From positions 92,520 to 139,829 of the forward strand of contig CAJTRS010000001.1 of assembly GCA_910578805.1 (NCBI GenBank): 47,310 nucleotides of DNA, written 5' to 3'. Positions 16,104 through 24,054 of the stretch are shown piece by piece (position 1 is the first letter of the stretch; each line of letters starts with the position of its first letter). Position numbers and translations under genes: made by a program. Below the pieces are notes generated by a model. That model saw only the letters and a program-made list of their open reading frames with translations. It was not told where the DNA came from and ran no database searches. Source of the DNA: an uncultured Muribaculaceae bacterium. GTDB lineage: Bacteria; Bacteroidota; Bacteroidia; Bacteroidales; Muribaculaceae.

Positions 16104-17204
16104 ATGAAAAAATTTTTTCGGATCTTGCTTTGGATCATAGTAGCCGCCCTGTTCATAGGCACATTCGTGTATCTGTATTTCAACTCCAAGCCAAAGGAGA
16201 CGTACTACAGCATAGTTTCACCTGACACCGGCACCATCGAACGCACAACGGTACTGACAGGAAAGATCGAACCACGCGACGAGATACAGATAAAGCCACA
16301 GATATCAGGCATCATCACACAGATAAACGTACAGCCGGGCGACATGGTGCGTCAGGGCGATGTGATAGCGGTGATAAAGGTGATACCTGACGCGTCACAG
16401 CTGTCCAATGCCGAAACGAGTGTCAACCAGGCCCAGATCAATCTTGAGGACGCACGGCTCAAGCATGAGCGCAACACAGTGCTATACGAAAAAAGACTCA
16501 TCTCACGTGAGGAATTCGAGAACACACTTGCCACATACAACAAAGCCCGCGAAGAACTTGATGCTGCCCGTGACGCCGTGAATATAGTGAAACAGGGAGT
16601 GTCGCGCTACAATGCCTCCGAGGCCAACACCCAGGTGCGCGCCACTATCGACGGACTCGTACTCGATGTACCCGTCAAAGTCGGAACATCTGTAATACAA
16701 GCCAATACATTCAACGACGGCACCACCGTGGCCACAATCGCCGATATGAACAAACTCATATTCAAAGGCAATGTCGATGAGACCGAAGTGGGATCGCTAA
16801 AAGTGGGAATGCCCATGACCATCACCATAGGCGCCATACCTGACTATTCCTCGGAAACGGTTATCGAGTACATATCGCCAAAAGGAGTGGAGACCAACGG
16901 AGCCAACACATTTGAACTGAAAGCCGCCATTGATTCCGAAAGCGGCATGCAGCTGCGCTCAGGCTACAGTGCCAACGCCACCGTGGCTCTCACCCGCTCC
17001 GACAGTGTGCTGCGTGTGCCTGAAAGCGTGGTGGAATTTGCCGGTGACTCCACATTCGTGTATCTGCTCACTGACACTGTGGAAACACAGAAATTCACAC
17101 GCAAACCAATCGCCACAGGTGTCAGCGACGGCATAAACATTGAAGTTAAATCAGGTATCGACAGTTCGGCGAAACTGCGCGGAGCCGAAATCAAGGAAAT
17201 GTAA
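16104..17204 (+). CDS. periplasmic adaptor subunit (HlyD/MacA family)
   Basis: A 366-residue membrane-fusion protein. One N-terminal membrane anchor (FRILLWIIVAALFIGTFVYLYF) is followed by a lipoyl-type half (GKIEPRDEIQIKPQISGIITQINVQPGDMVRQGDVIAVI). An alpha hairpin lies near 95-155 (NAETSVNQAQINLEDARLKHERN), then the second lipoyl half (ANTQVRATIDGLVLDVPVKVGTSV) and beta-barrel domains to the end. It should link the inner-membrane permeases with the TolC-like channel encoded 32 nt downstream. The anchor has no lipobox, so it is held by a transmembrane helix. Confidence 0.93.
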   Translation: MKKFFRILLWIIVAALFIGTFVYLYFNSKPKETYYSIVSPDTGTIERTTVLTGKIEPRDEIQIKPQISGIITQINVQPGDMVRQGDVIAVIKVIPDASQLSNAETSVNQAQINLEDARLKHERNTVLYEKRLISREEFENTLATYNKAREELDAARDAVNIVKQGVSRYNASEANTQVRATIDGLVLDVPVKVGTSVIQANTFNDGTTVATIADMNKLIFKGNVDETEVGSLKVGMPMTITIGAIPDYSSETVIEYISPKGVETNGANTFELKAAIDSESGMQLRSGYSANATVALTRSDSVLRVPESVVEFAGDSTFVYLLTDTVETQKFTRKPIATGVSDGINIEVKSGIDSSAKLRGAEIKEM

Positions 17205-17236
17205 TCAATCCGTATCACATCTACACAGACACAATC

Positions 17237-18541
17237 ATGAACCGCATCGCATACACCGCCGCACTATTCCTGTCTTCGGTCACGCTGACCGCATCGGCTG
17301 CCGGAGAATGGAGTCTTGACAGTTGCATATCCTACGCCATAAACCACAATATCGAAGTGCGCAGCCGTAACCTTGACAGGACTTCTGCCGAACTTGATGT
17401 TACAGAGGCCAAGGACGCATTTCTGCCCACACTTGATGCCGGAGCATCACAATCGTTCAACTTCGGCCGCGGTCTGACCTCGGAGAACACCTATGCCAAC
17501 CGCAACACTTCGCAATTCGGCTGGAATGTGTCACTCTCCGTACCGTTGTTCCAAGGCCTGTCGGCAGTGCGCCGTCTCGATTATTCCCGTGCCAGTCTCC
17601 GCGCCATAGCCGAACAGTGCGAGGCCGTAAAGGACGATGTGACACTCAACGTGATAACCGGTTATCTACAGGTACTGTACTGTAAGGAAATGCTTGCCGT
17701 GGCCAATGAACAGGCACGCATGTCAAAAGTGGAACTCGCCCGTAGGGAAGCTCTGCTTGAAGCCGGCAAGATACCCGAACTGGACCTCATACAGGCAAGA
17801 TCACAGGTAGCACAGGACGAACTGTCAGTGGTCAATGCCACCAACGACCACACCCTGGCTCTGCTTGACCTGTCACAGCTGTTGCAGCTGCCGACAATGG
17901 ACGGATTCGACATACTGCCTCTGTCTGACTCCGACACTCCGGTACTGTCGGCCGATGAGGTATATGCCAATGCACTGCAACACAACCATGCCCTGCGGGC
18001 CGCCAATCTGGCTGTAACAGCAGCAGACAAAAACGTGACATTAGCCAAGAGCGGATACTTACCGAGACTGTCGTTCAACGCCGGACTCGGAAGCAGCTAC
18101 TATAAACTTTACGGTGAACCCAATCCGCCATTCCACCGTCAGATGCGTGACAACTTCAATAAATCGCTCGGATTCACACTGACCATACCTCTATTCGACG
18201 CCTTCTCCACACGCAACTCTGTGCGCAAGGCACGCCTTCAGAAACTTTCGGCCGAACTGCAGTTTGACGATGCCACAACCAGACTCTACAAATCCATACA
18301 GCAGGCCTACCACCAGGCTGTCGCCGCCGGACAGAAACGCCACTCAAGCGAAATCGCATGTCAGGCCACCAAAGCCGCACTTGACGCCATGCGGGAAAAG
18401 TATGACTATGGCCGCGCCAACGCCACCGAATTCGAGCAGGCCAAAACGGAATACATCAAGGCTGCCTCCGAAGCCGTGCAAGCCAAATTCGAATCCATAC
18501 TGCGCATGAGGATTCTGATGTTCTACAACCGTACAGAATAG
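17237..18541 (+). CDS. TolC-family outer-membrane efflux channel
   Basis: A 434-residue protein with a signal peptide (MNRIAYTAALFLSSVTLTASAAG). Two outer-membrane-efflux repeats follow, each with SLDSCISYAINHNIEVRSRNLD-type helices; the first half has the beta-strand PTLDAGASQSFNFGRG and the second has PRLSFNAGLGSSY. The long coiled helices (EQARMSKVELARREALLEAGKI) are typical of the periplasmic tunnel. It ends the five-gene operon and provides the outer-membrane exit. The downstream hairpin at 18553-18580 lacks a U-run. Confidence 0.94.
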   Translation: MNRIAYTAALFLSSVTLTASAAGEWSLDSCISYAINHNIEVRSRNLDRTSAELDVTEAKDAFLPTLDAGASQSFNFGRGLTSENTYANRNTSQFGWNVSLSVPLFQGLSAVRRLDYSRASLRAIAEQCEAVKDDVTLNVITGYLQVLYCKEMLAVANEQARMSKVELARREALLEAGKIPELDLIQARSQVAQDELSVVNATNDHTLALLDLSQLLQLPTMDGFDILPLSDSDTPVLSADEVYANALQHNHALRAANLAVTAADKNVTLAKSGYLPRLSFNAGLGSSYYKLYGEPNPPFHRQMRDNFNKSLGFTLTIPLFDAFSTRNSVRKARLQKLSAELQFDDATTRLYKSIQQAYHQAVAAGQKRHSSEIACQATKAALDAMREKYDYGRANATEFEQAKTEYIKAASEAVQAKFESILRMRILMFYNRTE

Positions 18542-18552
18542 CCATAAATAGT

Positions 18553-18580
18553 CCGTAATGTCCCTATATTGGCATTACGG
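18553..18580 (+). terminator. hairpin after the efflux operon, weak terminator
   Basis: Eight-base arms CCGTAATG / CATTACGG around a 12-nt loop, 11 nt past the TolC stop. No T-tract follows, so intrinsic termination is doubtful. Confidence 0.35.
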
Positions 18581-18599
18581 GTATATTGCCACCTCATTG

Positions 18600-18630
18600 T
18601 TGCTCGATTGTAATAAATTATATATCTTTG
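18600..18630 (+). promoter_or_regulatory. promoter of the second Crp/Fnr gene
   Basis: TATCTTTG (18623-18630) matches the -7 box. A weak TTG at 18600-18602 sits 20 nt upstream. Predicted start near 18637 supports the ATG at 18667 over the longer reading frame starting at 18586. Confidence 0.55.
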
Positions 18631-18666
18631 CATCTGCTGTACAACAATGTTTTTTATTCAGTACCG

Positions 18667-19365
18667 ATGATCAAAGAATCCTTGGAGAAAGTAATGAGTG
18701 AGGATATGTCAGAGATATGGACTATCCTGAACGGTGATGAAAAGCGTAAGATCACCGACAATTTCACACTTCACCACTTCAAGAAAAACCAGATAATATA
18801 CGCCGAACGCGAAAACCCCGAGTTCCTGTGGTGCCTGCTCAAGGGCAAAGCCAAGTTGTACAAGGACGGCGTGGGCGGACGCCAACAGATATTGCGCCTC
18901 ATAAGCCCGGTGCAGTATTTCGGCTACCGTGCCTATTTCGCCAACGAACCTTACGTACACACCGCCGCCGCCATGGAATCCTCCACAGCAGGAGCGTTTC
19001 CCATGTCGGTGGTAAGAGAACTTATTGACAACAACCGCGATGTGGCCTGGTTCTTTATCCATGAGCTATCGCGTAACCTCGGCAGTGCCGACACCCGTAC
19101 GGTGAACCTCACGCAGAAACACATACGCGGACGTCTGGCCGAAGCACTGGTGGTACTGATAGAACATTACGGATTTGAGGACGACGGTATCACACTGCGC
19201 GTGTATATGGCACGCGAAGATTTGGCCAACCTGTCAAACATGACCACGTCCAATGCCATTCGCACACTGACGGCATTTGTCAACGAGAAGATAATAGTGG
19301 TAGATGGCCGCCAGATAAAAATAATCAATGAACCGATGCTCCAAAAAATCAGCAAATTCGGTTAA
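18667..19365 (+). CDS. Crp/Fnr family transcriptional regulator
   Basis: A 232-residue regulator. The N-terminal effector barrel runs over ~20-130 (HHFKKNQIIYAERENPEFLWCLLKGKAKLYKDG), then the dimer helix, then a winged helix-turn-helix (RVYMAREDLANLSNMTTSNAIRTLTAFVNEKII). No Fe-S cysteine set and no canonical cAMP pocket. The frame is open to 18586, but those codons precede the predicted transcription start. It resembles Bacteroidetes Crp-like proteins known as oxidative or redox regulators, but that role is inference. It stands after the efflux operon and ahead of the RNA helicase, 22 nt upstream. Confidence 0.87.
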   Translation: MIKESLEKVMSEDMSEIWTILNGDEKRKITDNFTLHHFKKNQIIYAERENPEFLWCLLKGKAKLYKDGVGGRQQILRLISPVQYFGYRAYFANEPYVHTAAAMESSTAGAFPMSVVRELIDNNRDVAWFFIHELSRNLGSADTRTVNLTQKHIRGRLAEALVVLIEHYGFEDDGITLRVYMAREDLANLSNMTTSNAIRTLTAFVNEKIIVVDGRQIKIINEPMLQKISKFG

Positions 19366-19387
19366 CCGTCAAAACAAACCCGCCGCC

Positions 19388-20707
19388 ATGGATCTTAATA
19401 CAGTTACACACAACATAAATACTTACATGAGCATTGAATCTCTCAATGCCATGCAACTGGCCATGCTGGCCGACACCCACCGGCAGATGGTGCTCATAGC
19501 CCCCACCGGCTCGGGAAAGACCATAGCGTTCGCGGCACGAATGCTGACGGCACTTCCAAACCCCGGACCTGAAGTACAGGCTGTGGTCATAGCACCGTCG
19601 CGTGAATTAGTCATACAGATAACCGACGTGATGCGCCGTATAGCCCGCGGCTACAAGACGGTGGCTCTCTACGGAGGTCACCCCATGGACGATGAAATAA
19701 AGTCACTAAACCCTGTACCTCAGATCATCGTGGCGACTCCCGGACGCCTGCTTGATCACCTGCAGCGCACCACTCTTTCTATCCACTCACCCAGGGTGAT
19801 GGTACTTGACGAGTATGACAAATCACTCGAGCTCGGATTTGAAGGCGAGATGAAGCGCATATTAAACCGATGCGGCATGCCTCAACAGCTGTTTCTTACA
19901 TCGGCCACAGAACTCAAAGAGTTTCCATCTTATCTCAATCTAAAATCACCCGCCGTCATACGTCATGCCGGAAATGACACACCCCAAGACCGTACGGAAA
20001 CAGTGGAAGTGCCAAGCCACACGCCTGACAAATTAGACACATTGGTCAATCTGCTTCACACCCTGCCACCGCAATCACGTACCATAGTGTTTGCCAACCA
20101 CCGTGAAAGCGCAAACCGCATATACTCACGGCTACGGCAGGAAAAGATCGATGCCGGCCTGTACCATGGCGAACTTGACCAGTTACAGCGCTTCAATGCT
20201 CTCCGCCTGCTCGAAAACGGCACCACCCCCGTGCTGGTATCCACCGATCTGGGTTCGCGCGGTATCGACATAACTGGTGTAACCGACATAATCCATTACC
20301 ACATACCGGTATCGGAACAGACCTGGACTCACCGCAACGGCCGCACCGCCCGTATCGACAATGAAGGCACTGTCTATGTTATCCTCTCGGAAAAGGACAC
20401 CATACCTCCGTATATCCACTTTGACCGGACTTTTGATCCACCGGTATCGCCACATATACCACTGCGTTCCGCCACTGCCACTCTCCACATTGCAGCCGGA
20501 AAGAAAGAAAAGATATCGCGGGGCGACATTCTGGGCTTCCTCCTGGCCAACACACCGCTCGCGAGCGAAAGCATCGGCAAAATCACCGTAAGCGACCATC
20601 ACTCACTCGTGGCCGTGCCCCGCGACATGGCCTCACAGATAACCGAACTGGTGAAACCGCTTAAGCTCAAAGGAAAAAAAGTGCGCATATCGCTCATTAA
20701 ATCATAG
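19388..20707 (+). CDS. DEAD-box RNA helicase, DbpA-like C-terminus
   Basis: A 439-residue two-domain helicase. Motif I is APTGSGKT (K44), Ia APSRELVIQ, Ib TPGRLLDHL, II VLDEYDK (DEYD rather than DEAD), III TSAT, IV IVFANHRES, V STDLGSRGIDITGV, VI HRNGRTAR. The C-terminal ~70 residues (IAAGKKEKISRGDILGFLL ... LKGKKVRISLIKS) resemble the RNA-binding domain of DbpA, which docks on 23S rRNA; ribosome assembly is therefore a reasonable but unproven role. Start at 19388 (MDLNTV) was chosen since the longer frame overlaps the regulator. A hairpin follows at 20734-20764. Confidence 0.88.
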   Translation: MDLNTVTHNINTYMSIESLNAMQLAMLADTHRQMVLIAPTGSGKTIAFAARMLTALPNPGPEVQAVVIAPSRELVIQITDVMRRIARGYKTVALYGGHPMDDEIKSLNPVPQIIVATPGRLLDHLQRTTLSIHSPRVMVLDEYDKSLELGFEGEMKRILNRCGMPQQLFLTSATELKEFPSYLNLKSPAVIRHAGNDTPQDRTETVEVPSHTPDKLDTLVNLLHTLPPQSRTIVFANHRESANRIYSRLRQEKIDAGLYHGELDQLQRFNALRLLENGTTPVLVSTDLGSRGIDITGVTDIIHYHIPVSEQTWTHRNGRTARIDNEGTVYVILSEKDTIPPYIHFDRTFDPPVSPHIPLRSATATLHIAAGKKEKISRGDILGFLLANTPLASESIGKITVSDHHSLVAVPRDMASQITELVKPLKLKGKKVRISLIKS

Positions 20708-20733
20708 AGATTTAAAGTGACTGCCATATGTAT

Positions 20734-20764
20734 GCCCGTGTAGCCGCAATGGCACACTCCGGGC
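20734..20764 (+). terminator. possible terminator of the helicase gene
   Basis: GCCC...GGGC outer arms with an inner GCC-GGC stem, about 27 nt after the stop codon. It is followed only by TTCAATG, so the U-run is poor. Confidence 0.35.
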
Positions 20765-20821
20765 TTCAATGTGCCATAGGTTAAATTGCTGAAAAAATAC
20801 ACGGACTGTAAAAGTTTTGTT

Positions 20822-20829
20822 TATTTTTG
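20822..20829 (+). promoter_or_regulatory. -7 element of the 2-oxoacid oxidoreductase operon
   Basis: TATTTTTG matches TAnnTTTG; no -33 TTTG at a fitting distance. Predicted start near 20836, which rules out the longer frame beginning at 20786. Confidence 0.5.
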
Positions 20830-20860
20830 CAATAACGTTTCACCAAAACAACAAGTAACT

Positions 20861-21091
20861 ATGGCAAAAATATCAGGAGCAGTGGAAATAAACCGCGAAC
20901 GGTGCAAAGGCTGCGAGTTATGCGTAGTGGCCTGCCCCGTCAAGGTTCTCAGCCTCCAGCCCAAAGAGGTCAATGACCGAGGATATCACTACGCATATAC
21001 CCAATTTCCCGACAAATGTATCGGTTGCGCGGCATGTGCCCTTGTATGCCCCGATGCGTGCATTGAAGTGTTTCGCGCAGTGGAGAAATAA
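20861..21091 (+). CDS. two-[4Fe-4S] ferredoxin subunit of a 2-oxoacid oxidoreductase
   Basis: A 76-residue protein with two clusters of CxxCxxCxxxCP type: CKGCELCVVACP near 17-28 and CIGCAACALVCP near 53-64. The start at 20861 (MAKISGAVEINRERC) follows the predicted promoter. It is the delta/ferredoxin subunit that receives electrons from the TPP-containing beta subunit. It precedes alpha, beta and gamma in the same direction with a 90-nt gap. Confidence 0.9.
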   Translation: MAKISGAVEINRERCKGCELCVVACPVKVLSLQPKEVNDRGYHYAYTQFPDKCIGCAACALVCPDACIEVFRAVEK

Positions 21092-21181
21092 TTCTCCGAA
21101 AACCTATACATCAATAACCCCACCATTAACAAACAAAAGTGCCGGACCGGGCATATGCATACCTCCGGCCAACATACAGAT

Positions 21182-22267
21182 ATGAAAGAAGACGTAAAAC
21201 TGATGAAGGGAAACGAAGCGATAGCCCATGCCGCGATCCGCTACGGCGTTGACGGCTACTTCGGTTATCCCATCACGCCGCAAAGCGAAGTCCTCGAGAC
21301 CCTTGAAGCCCTCATGCCATGGGAAACAACCGGTATGACCGTACTTCAGGCCGAAAGCGAAGTGGCCTCGATCAACATGGTATATGGCGGCGCCTCCACC
21401 GGCAAGGCTGTGATGACATCATCGTCAAGTCCGGGCATAAGCCTCATGCAGGAAGGCCTGTCGTACATAGCAGCAGGCGAGCTTCCCGCACTTATAGTCA
21501 ATGTGATGCGCGGCGGCCCCGGACTCGGCACCATACACCCCTCGCAAAGCGATTATTTCCAGGCAGTGAAAGGCGGCGGTCACGGTGACTACCATTATAT
21601 TGTACTCGCCCCTTCCACAGTGCAGGAGATGGCCGACTTCGTGTGTCTCGGTTTCGATCTCGCATTCAAATACCGCACTCCCGCCATGCTTCTTGCCGAC
21701 GGAGTTGTAGGCCAGATGATGGAAAAAGTGGTGCTTCCGCCCGCTCGCCCGAGACGCACCGACGAAGAGATAGCCCGCCAGTGTCCGTGGGCCGTGACTG
21801 GACGGTCAAAAGGACGCAAGCCCAATGTACTCACCACCCTGGAGCTTGACAGCGCCAAGATGGAGGTGAACAACGAACGTTTTCAGGCCACCTACCGCGA
21901 AATCGAAGCCAATGAGGTGCGCTATCAGGAATACTTCACCGACGATGCCGAATACATATTCGTGGCGTTCGGCTCCATAGCCCGCATATGCCTCAAAGCC
22001 ATAGAGGACGCCCGCGCGCAGGGCATAAAGCTCGGCTTGATACGTCCCATCACCCTTTGGCCGTTCCCGACAAAAGTCATCTCCGACTACTCGCACCGCT
22101 GCAAAGGCATAATGGTTGTGGAACTCAATGCCGGCCAGATGATACAGGACGTGCGTCTGGCGGTGGAAGGCCGCGTGCCGGTATGGCACTACGGACGTAT
22201 GGGAGGCATAGTCCCCAATCCGCAGGAAGTGCTCGACGCGCTGACAGCCAATATAGACAAAGCCTGA
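21182..22267 (+). CDS. vorB: 2-oxoacid:ferredoxin oxidoreductase alpha subunit (VorB/KorA type)
   Basis: A 361-residue alpha subunit. FGYPITPQSEVLETLEALMPW near 20-40 is the family hallmark. GASTGKAVMTSSSSPGISLMQEGLSYIAAGELPALIVNVMRGGPGLGT follows near 78-125, in two conserved blocks, and the C-terminal half is a transketolase-like domain. The complex converts branched-chain 2-oxoacids or 2-oxoglutarate plus CoA to acyl-CoA and CO2, reducing ferredoxin. Which acid is used is not decidable: Bacteroides orthologues are usually named VorB. The start at 21182 (MKEDVKLMKGNEA) was chosen over the longer frame at 21155, which lacks conservation. Confidence 0.9.
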   Translation: MKEDVKLMKGNEAIAHAAIRYGVDGYFGYPITPQSEVLETLEALMPWETTGMTVLQAESEVASINMVYGGASTGKAVMTSSSSPGISLMQEGLSYIAAGELPALIVNVMRGGPGLGTIHPSQSDYFQAVKGGGHGDYHYIVLAPSTVQEMADFVCLGFDLAFKYRTPAMLLADGVVGQMMEKVVLPPARPRRTDEEIARQCPWAVTGRSKGRKPNVLTTLELDSAKMEVNNERFQATYREIEANEVRYQEYFTDDAEYIFVAFGSIARICLKAIEDARAQGIKLGLIRPITLWPFPTKVISDYSHRCKGIMVVELNAGQMIQDVRLAVEGRVPVWHYGRMGGIVPNPQEVLDALTANIDKA

Positions 22268-22308
22268 ACACATACGGGCATAATCAACACTAACAGACTT
22301 AAACCGTT

Positions 22309-23079
22309 ATGAATCCCGAAGATATAAAGCGAAGCGAGAACAAGGTCTATTCCCGGCCCGAACTTCTCAACGACATGCCCATGCACTATTGCCCCGGCTG
22401 CTCCCACGGTGTGGTGCACAAACTGGTGGCCGAAGTGCTCAAGGAGATGGGCGTGGAACACAACTGCATAGCCGTGGCTCCCGTGGGCTGCGCCGTGTTT
22501 GCCTACAACTATATCGGAGTTGACTGGATAGAAGCCGCGCACGGCCGCGCACCTGCCGTGGCCACAGGCGCCAAACGCCTCAACCCCGACCGTCTGGTAT
22601 TCACCTATCAGGGCGATGGCGACCTTGCGGCAATAGGAACCGCCGAAACCATACACGCCGCCAACCGTGGCGAAAACATCACCATCATATTTATCAACAA
22701 TGCCATATACGGCATGACCGGAGGACAGATGGCACCCACCACACTGGAAGGACAGAAAACAGCCACCACTCCTTACGGACGTCGAGTGGACCTCAACGGA
22801 TATCCGCTCAAGATAAGCAACCTGCTTGCACAGCTTGACGGCACATGCTACGTGACCCGTCAGGCCGTACACACTCCGGCTGCCGTGCGCAAGGCCAAAG
22901 CCGCCATACGTCACGCATTCGAAGCCTCTTACAGCGGACACGGAACTTCGGTTGTAGAGATCGTAAGCACATGCAACAGCGGCTGGAAAATGACACCGGC
23001 AAAAGCAAATGAATGGATGGTGGAAAATATGTTTCCCGCCTATCCCCTCGGTGACCTTAAAAACAACTTTGAAAAATGA
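22309..23079 (+). CDS. 2-oxoacid:ferredoxin oxidoreductase beta subunit (TPP-binding)
   Basis: A 256-residue subunit binding thiamine diphosphate. HYCPGCSHGV near 25-34 and GCAVFAYNYI are family motifs. The TPP/Mg2+ motif starts at GDGDLAAIG (near 104) and closes with NNAIYGMTGGQMAPTT. As in other KorB/VorA-type subunits, the Fe-S ferredoxin domain is on a separate protein (20861-21091). Gap to alpha is 41 nt; it overlaps gamma by an ATGA stop-start, implying translational coupling. Confidence 0.92.
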   Translation: MNPEDIKRSENKVYSRPELLNDMPMHYCPGCSHGVVHKLVAEVLKEMGVEHNCIAVAPVGCAVFAYNYIGVDWIEAAHGRAPAVATGAKRLNPDRLVFTYQGDGDLAAIGTAETIHAANRGENITIIFINNAIYGMTGGQMAPTTLEGQKTATTPYGRRVDLNGYPLKISNLLAQLDGTCYVTRQAVHTPAAVRKAKAAIRHAFEASYSGHGTSVVEIVSTCNSGWKMTPAKANEWMVENMFPAYPLGDLKNNFEK

Positions 23080-23630
23080 AAAAAGAGATAATTATAGCAG
23101 GTTTCGGCGGACAGGGAGTGCTCTCCATGGGCAAGATTCTCGCATATGCCGGATTGATCGACGACCTTGAGATAACATGGATGCCGTCATACGGCCCGGA
23201 ACAGCGCGGCGGTACCGCCAATGTCACCGTGGTGCTCAGCGACACGTCCATCAGTTCGCCGGTACTCGACAGTTTCGATACGGCAGTGATACTCAACCAG
23301 CAGAGTCTCGACAAATTTGAATCGAAAGTAAAGCCGGGCGGAGTACTCATATATGACCCTTACGGCATACACCATGCCCCCACTCGCACCGACATAAGTA
23401 TCTACCCCGTGGAGGCCATGGAAGCCACCATCGATCTTAACAATTCCAAAGCCTACAACATGGTGGTGCTTGGAGCTCTGCTGAAAGTCAATCCTGTGGT
23501 CGATATCGAATCGGTTATGGCCGGATTGAAAAAAGCCCTCCCCGAGCGTCACCACCATTTGTTGCCCCTCAACCGACAGGCCATATCGCGCGGCATGACT
23601 TTGATTGCCGATGAAGATATAAAACCCTGA
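23076..23630 (+). CDS. 2-oxoacid:ferredoxin oxidoreductase gamma subunit
   Basis: A 184-residue subunit of the pyruvate/ketoisovalerate oxidoreductase catalytic family. The N-terminus has GFGGQGVLSMGKILAYAG (residues ~8-25), a strong family signature, then SYGPEQRGGTANVTVVLSD. It starts within the stop of the beta gene (ATGA). Together with ferredoxin, alpha and beta subunits it completes a four-subunit enzyme. Confidence 0.92.
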   Translation: MKKEIIIAGFGGQGVLSMGKILAYAGLIDDLEITWMPSYGPEQRGGTANVTVVLSDTSISSPVLDSFDTAVILNQQSLDKFESKVKPGGVLIYDPYGIHHAPTRTDISIYPVEAMEATIDLNNSKAYNMVVLGALLKVNPVVDIESVMAGLKKALPERHHHLLPLNRQAISRGMTLIADEDIKP

Positions 23631-23710
23631 CATGCAGCAATCACACGACACATAATCGTATTTTTGAAAAAATTTAGCGACACAATCAGCTCTCTTTATA
23701 AAAAATATCT

Positions 23711-23718
23711 TACTTTTG
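23711..23718 (+). promoter_or_regulatory. -7 element of the small ferredoxin gene
   Basis: TACTTTTG, an exact -7 match; -33 not clear. Predicted start near 23725, 40 nt ahead of the ATG. Confidence 0.5.
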
Positions 23719-23764
23719 TAGCTGTAAAATTGTTCATTCGTTATATAACCTAAAATTATTCATC

Positions 23765-23932
23765 ATGGCTTACGTAATTACCGACAAATGCGTTGCTTGT
23801 GGAACTTGTCTTCCCGTTTGCCCCGTAGAGGCTATCTCTGAAGGCGATATCTATCACATCGATCCCGATACTTGCATCGAATGTGGTTCATGTGCCGAAG
23901 TATGCCCCAGCGAAGCTATCATTCCGGGCTAA
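23765..23932 (+). CDS. small two-[4Fe-4S] ferredoxin (55 residues)
   Basis: A short gene that ORF cutoffs would miss. The translated protein starts MAYVITDKCVACGTC and carries two clusters CVACGTCLPVCP and CIECGSCAEVCP with the classic clostridial-type spacing, ending SEAIIPG. This is a soluble electron carrier, a natural acceptor for the 2-oxoacid oxidoreductase upstream, though it has its own promoter and terminator. Its codon use is dominated by common, strongly expressed-type codons (GCT, GTT, ATC), unlike the neighbours, hinting at high expression. Confidence 0.93.
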   Translation: MAYVITDKCVACGTCLPVCPVEAISEGDIYHIDPDTCIECGSCAEVCPSEAIIPG

Positions 23933-23956
23933 GCAACAAAGCATAGCAAATTCAGT

Positions 23957-23990
23957 GAAGCGGTGCGGACATACTTGTTCGCTCCGCTTC
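23957..23990 (+). terminator. terminator of the ferredoxin gene
   Basis: GAAGCGG-t-GCG pairs with CGC-t-CCGCTTC around a 12-nt loop, followed by TTTCTT. It lies 24 nt after the stop codon. Confidence 0.8.
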
Positions 23991-24054
23991 TTTCTTAGCC
24001 AAAAAACTCCACCCGATAAAAAATATACACCGGCACCGCCACGTTAATACCTAT

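Noticed and set aside
18553..18580. Strong terminator after the TolC gene
   Set aside because: The arms are only 8 bp and no T-run follows; kept as a weak candidate.
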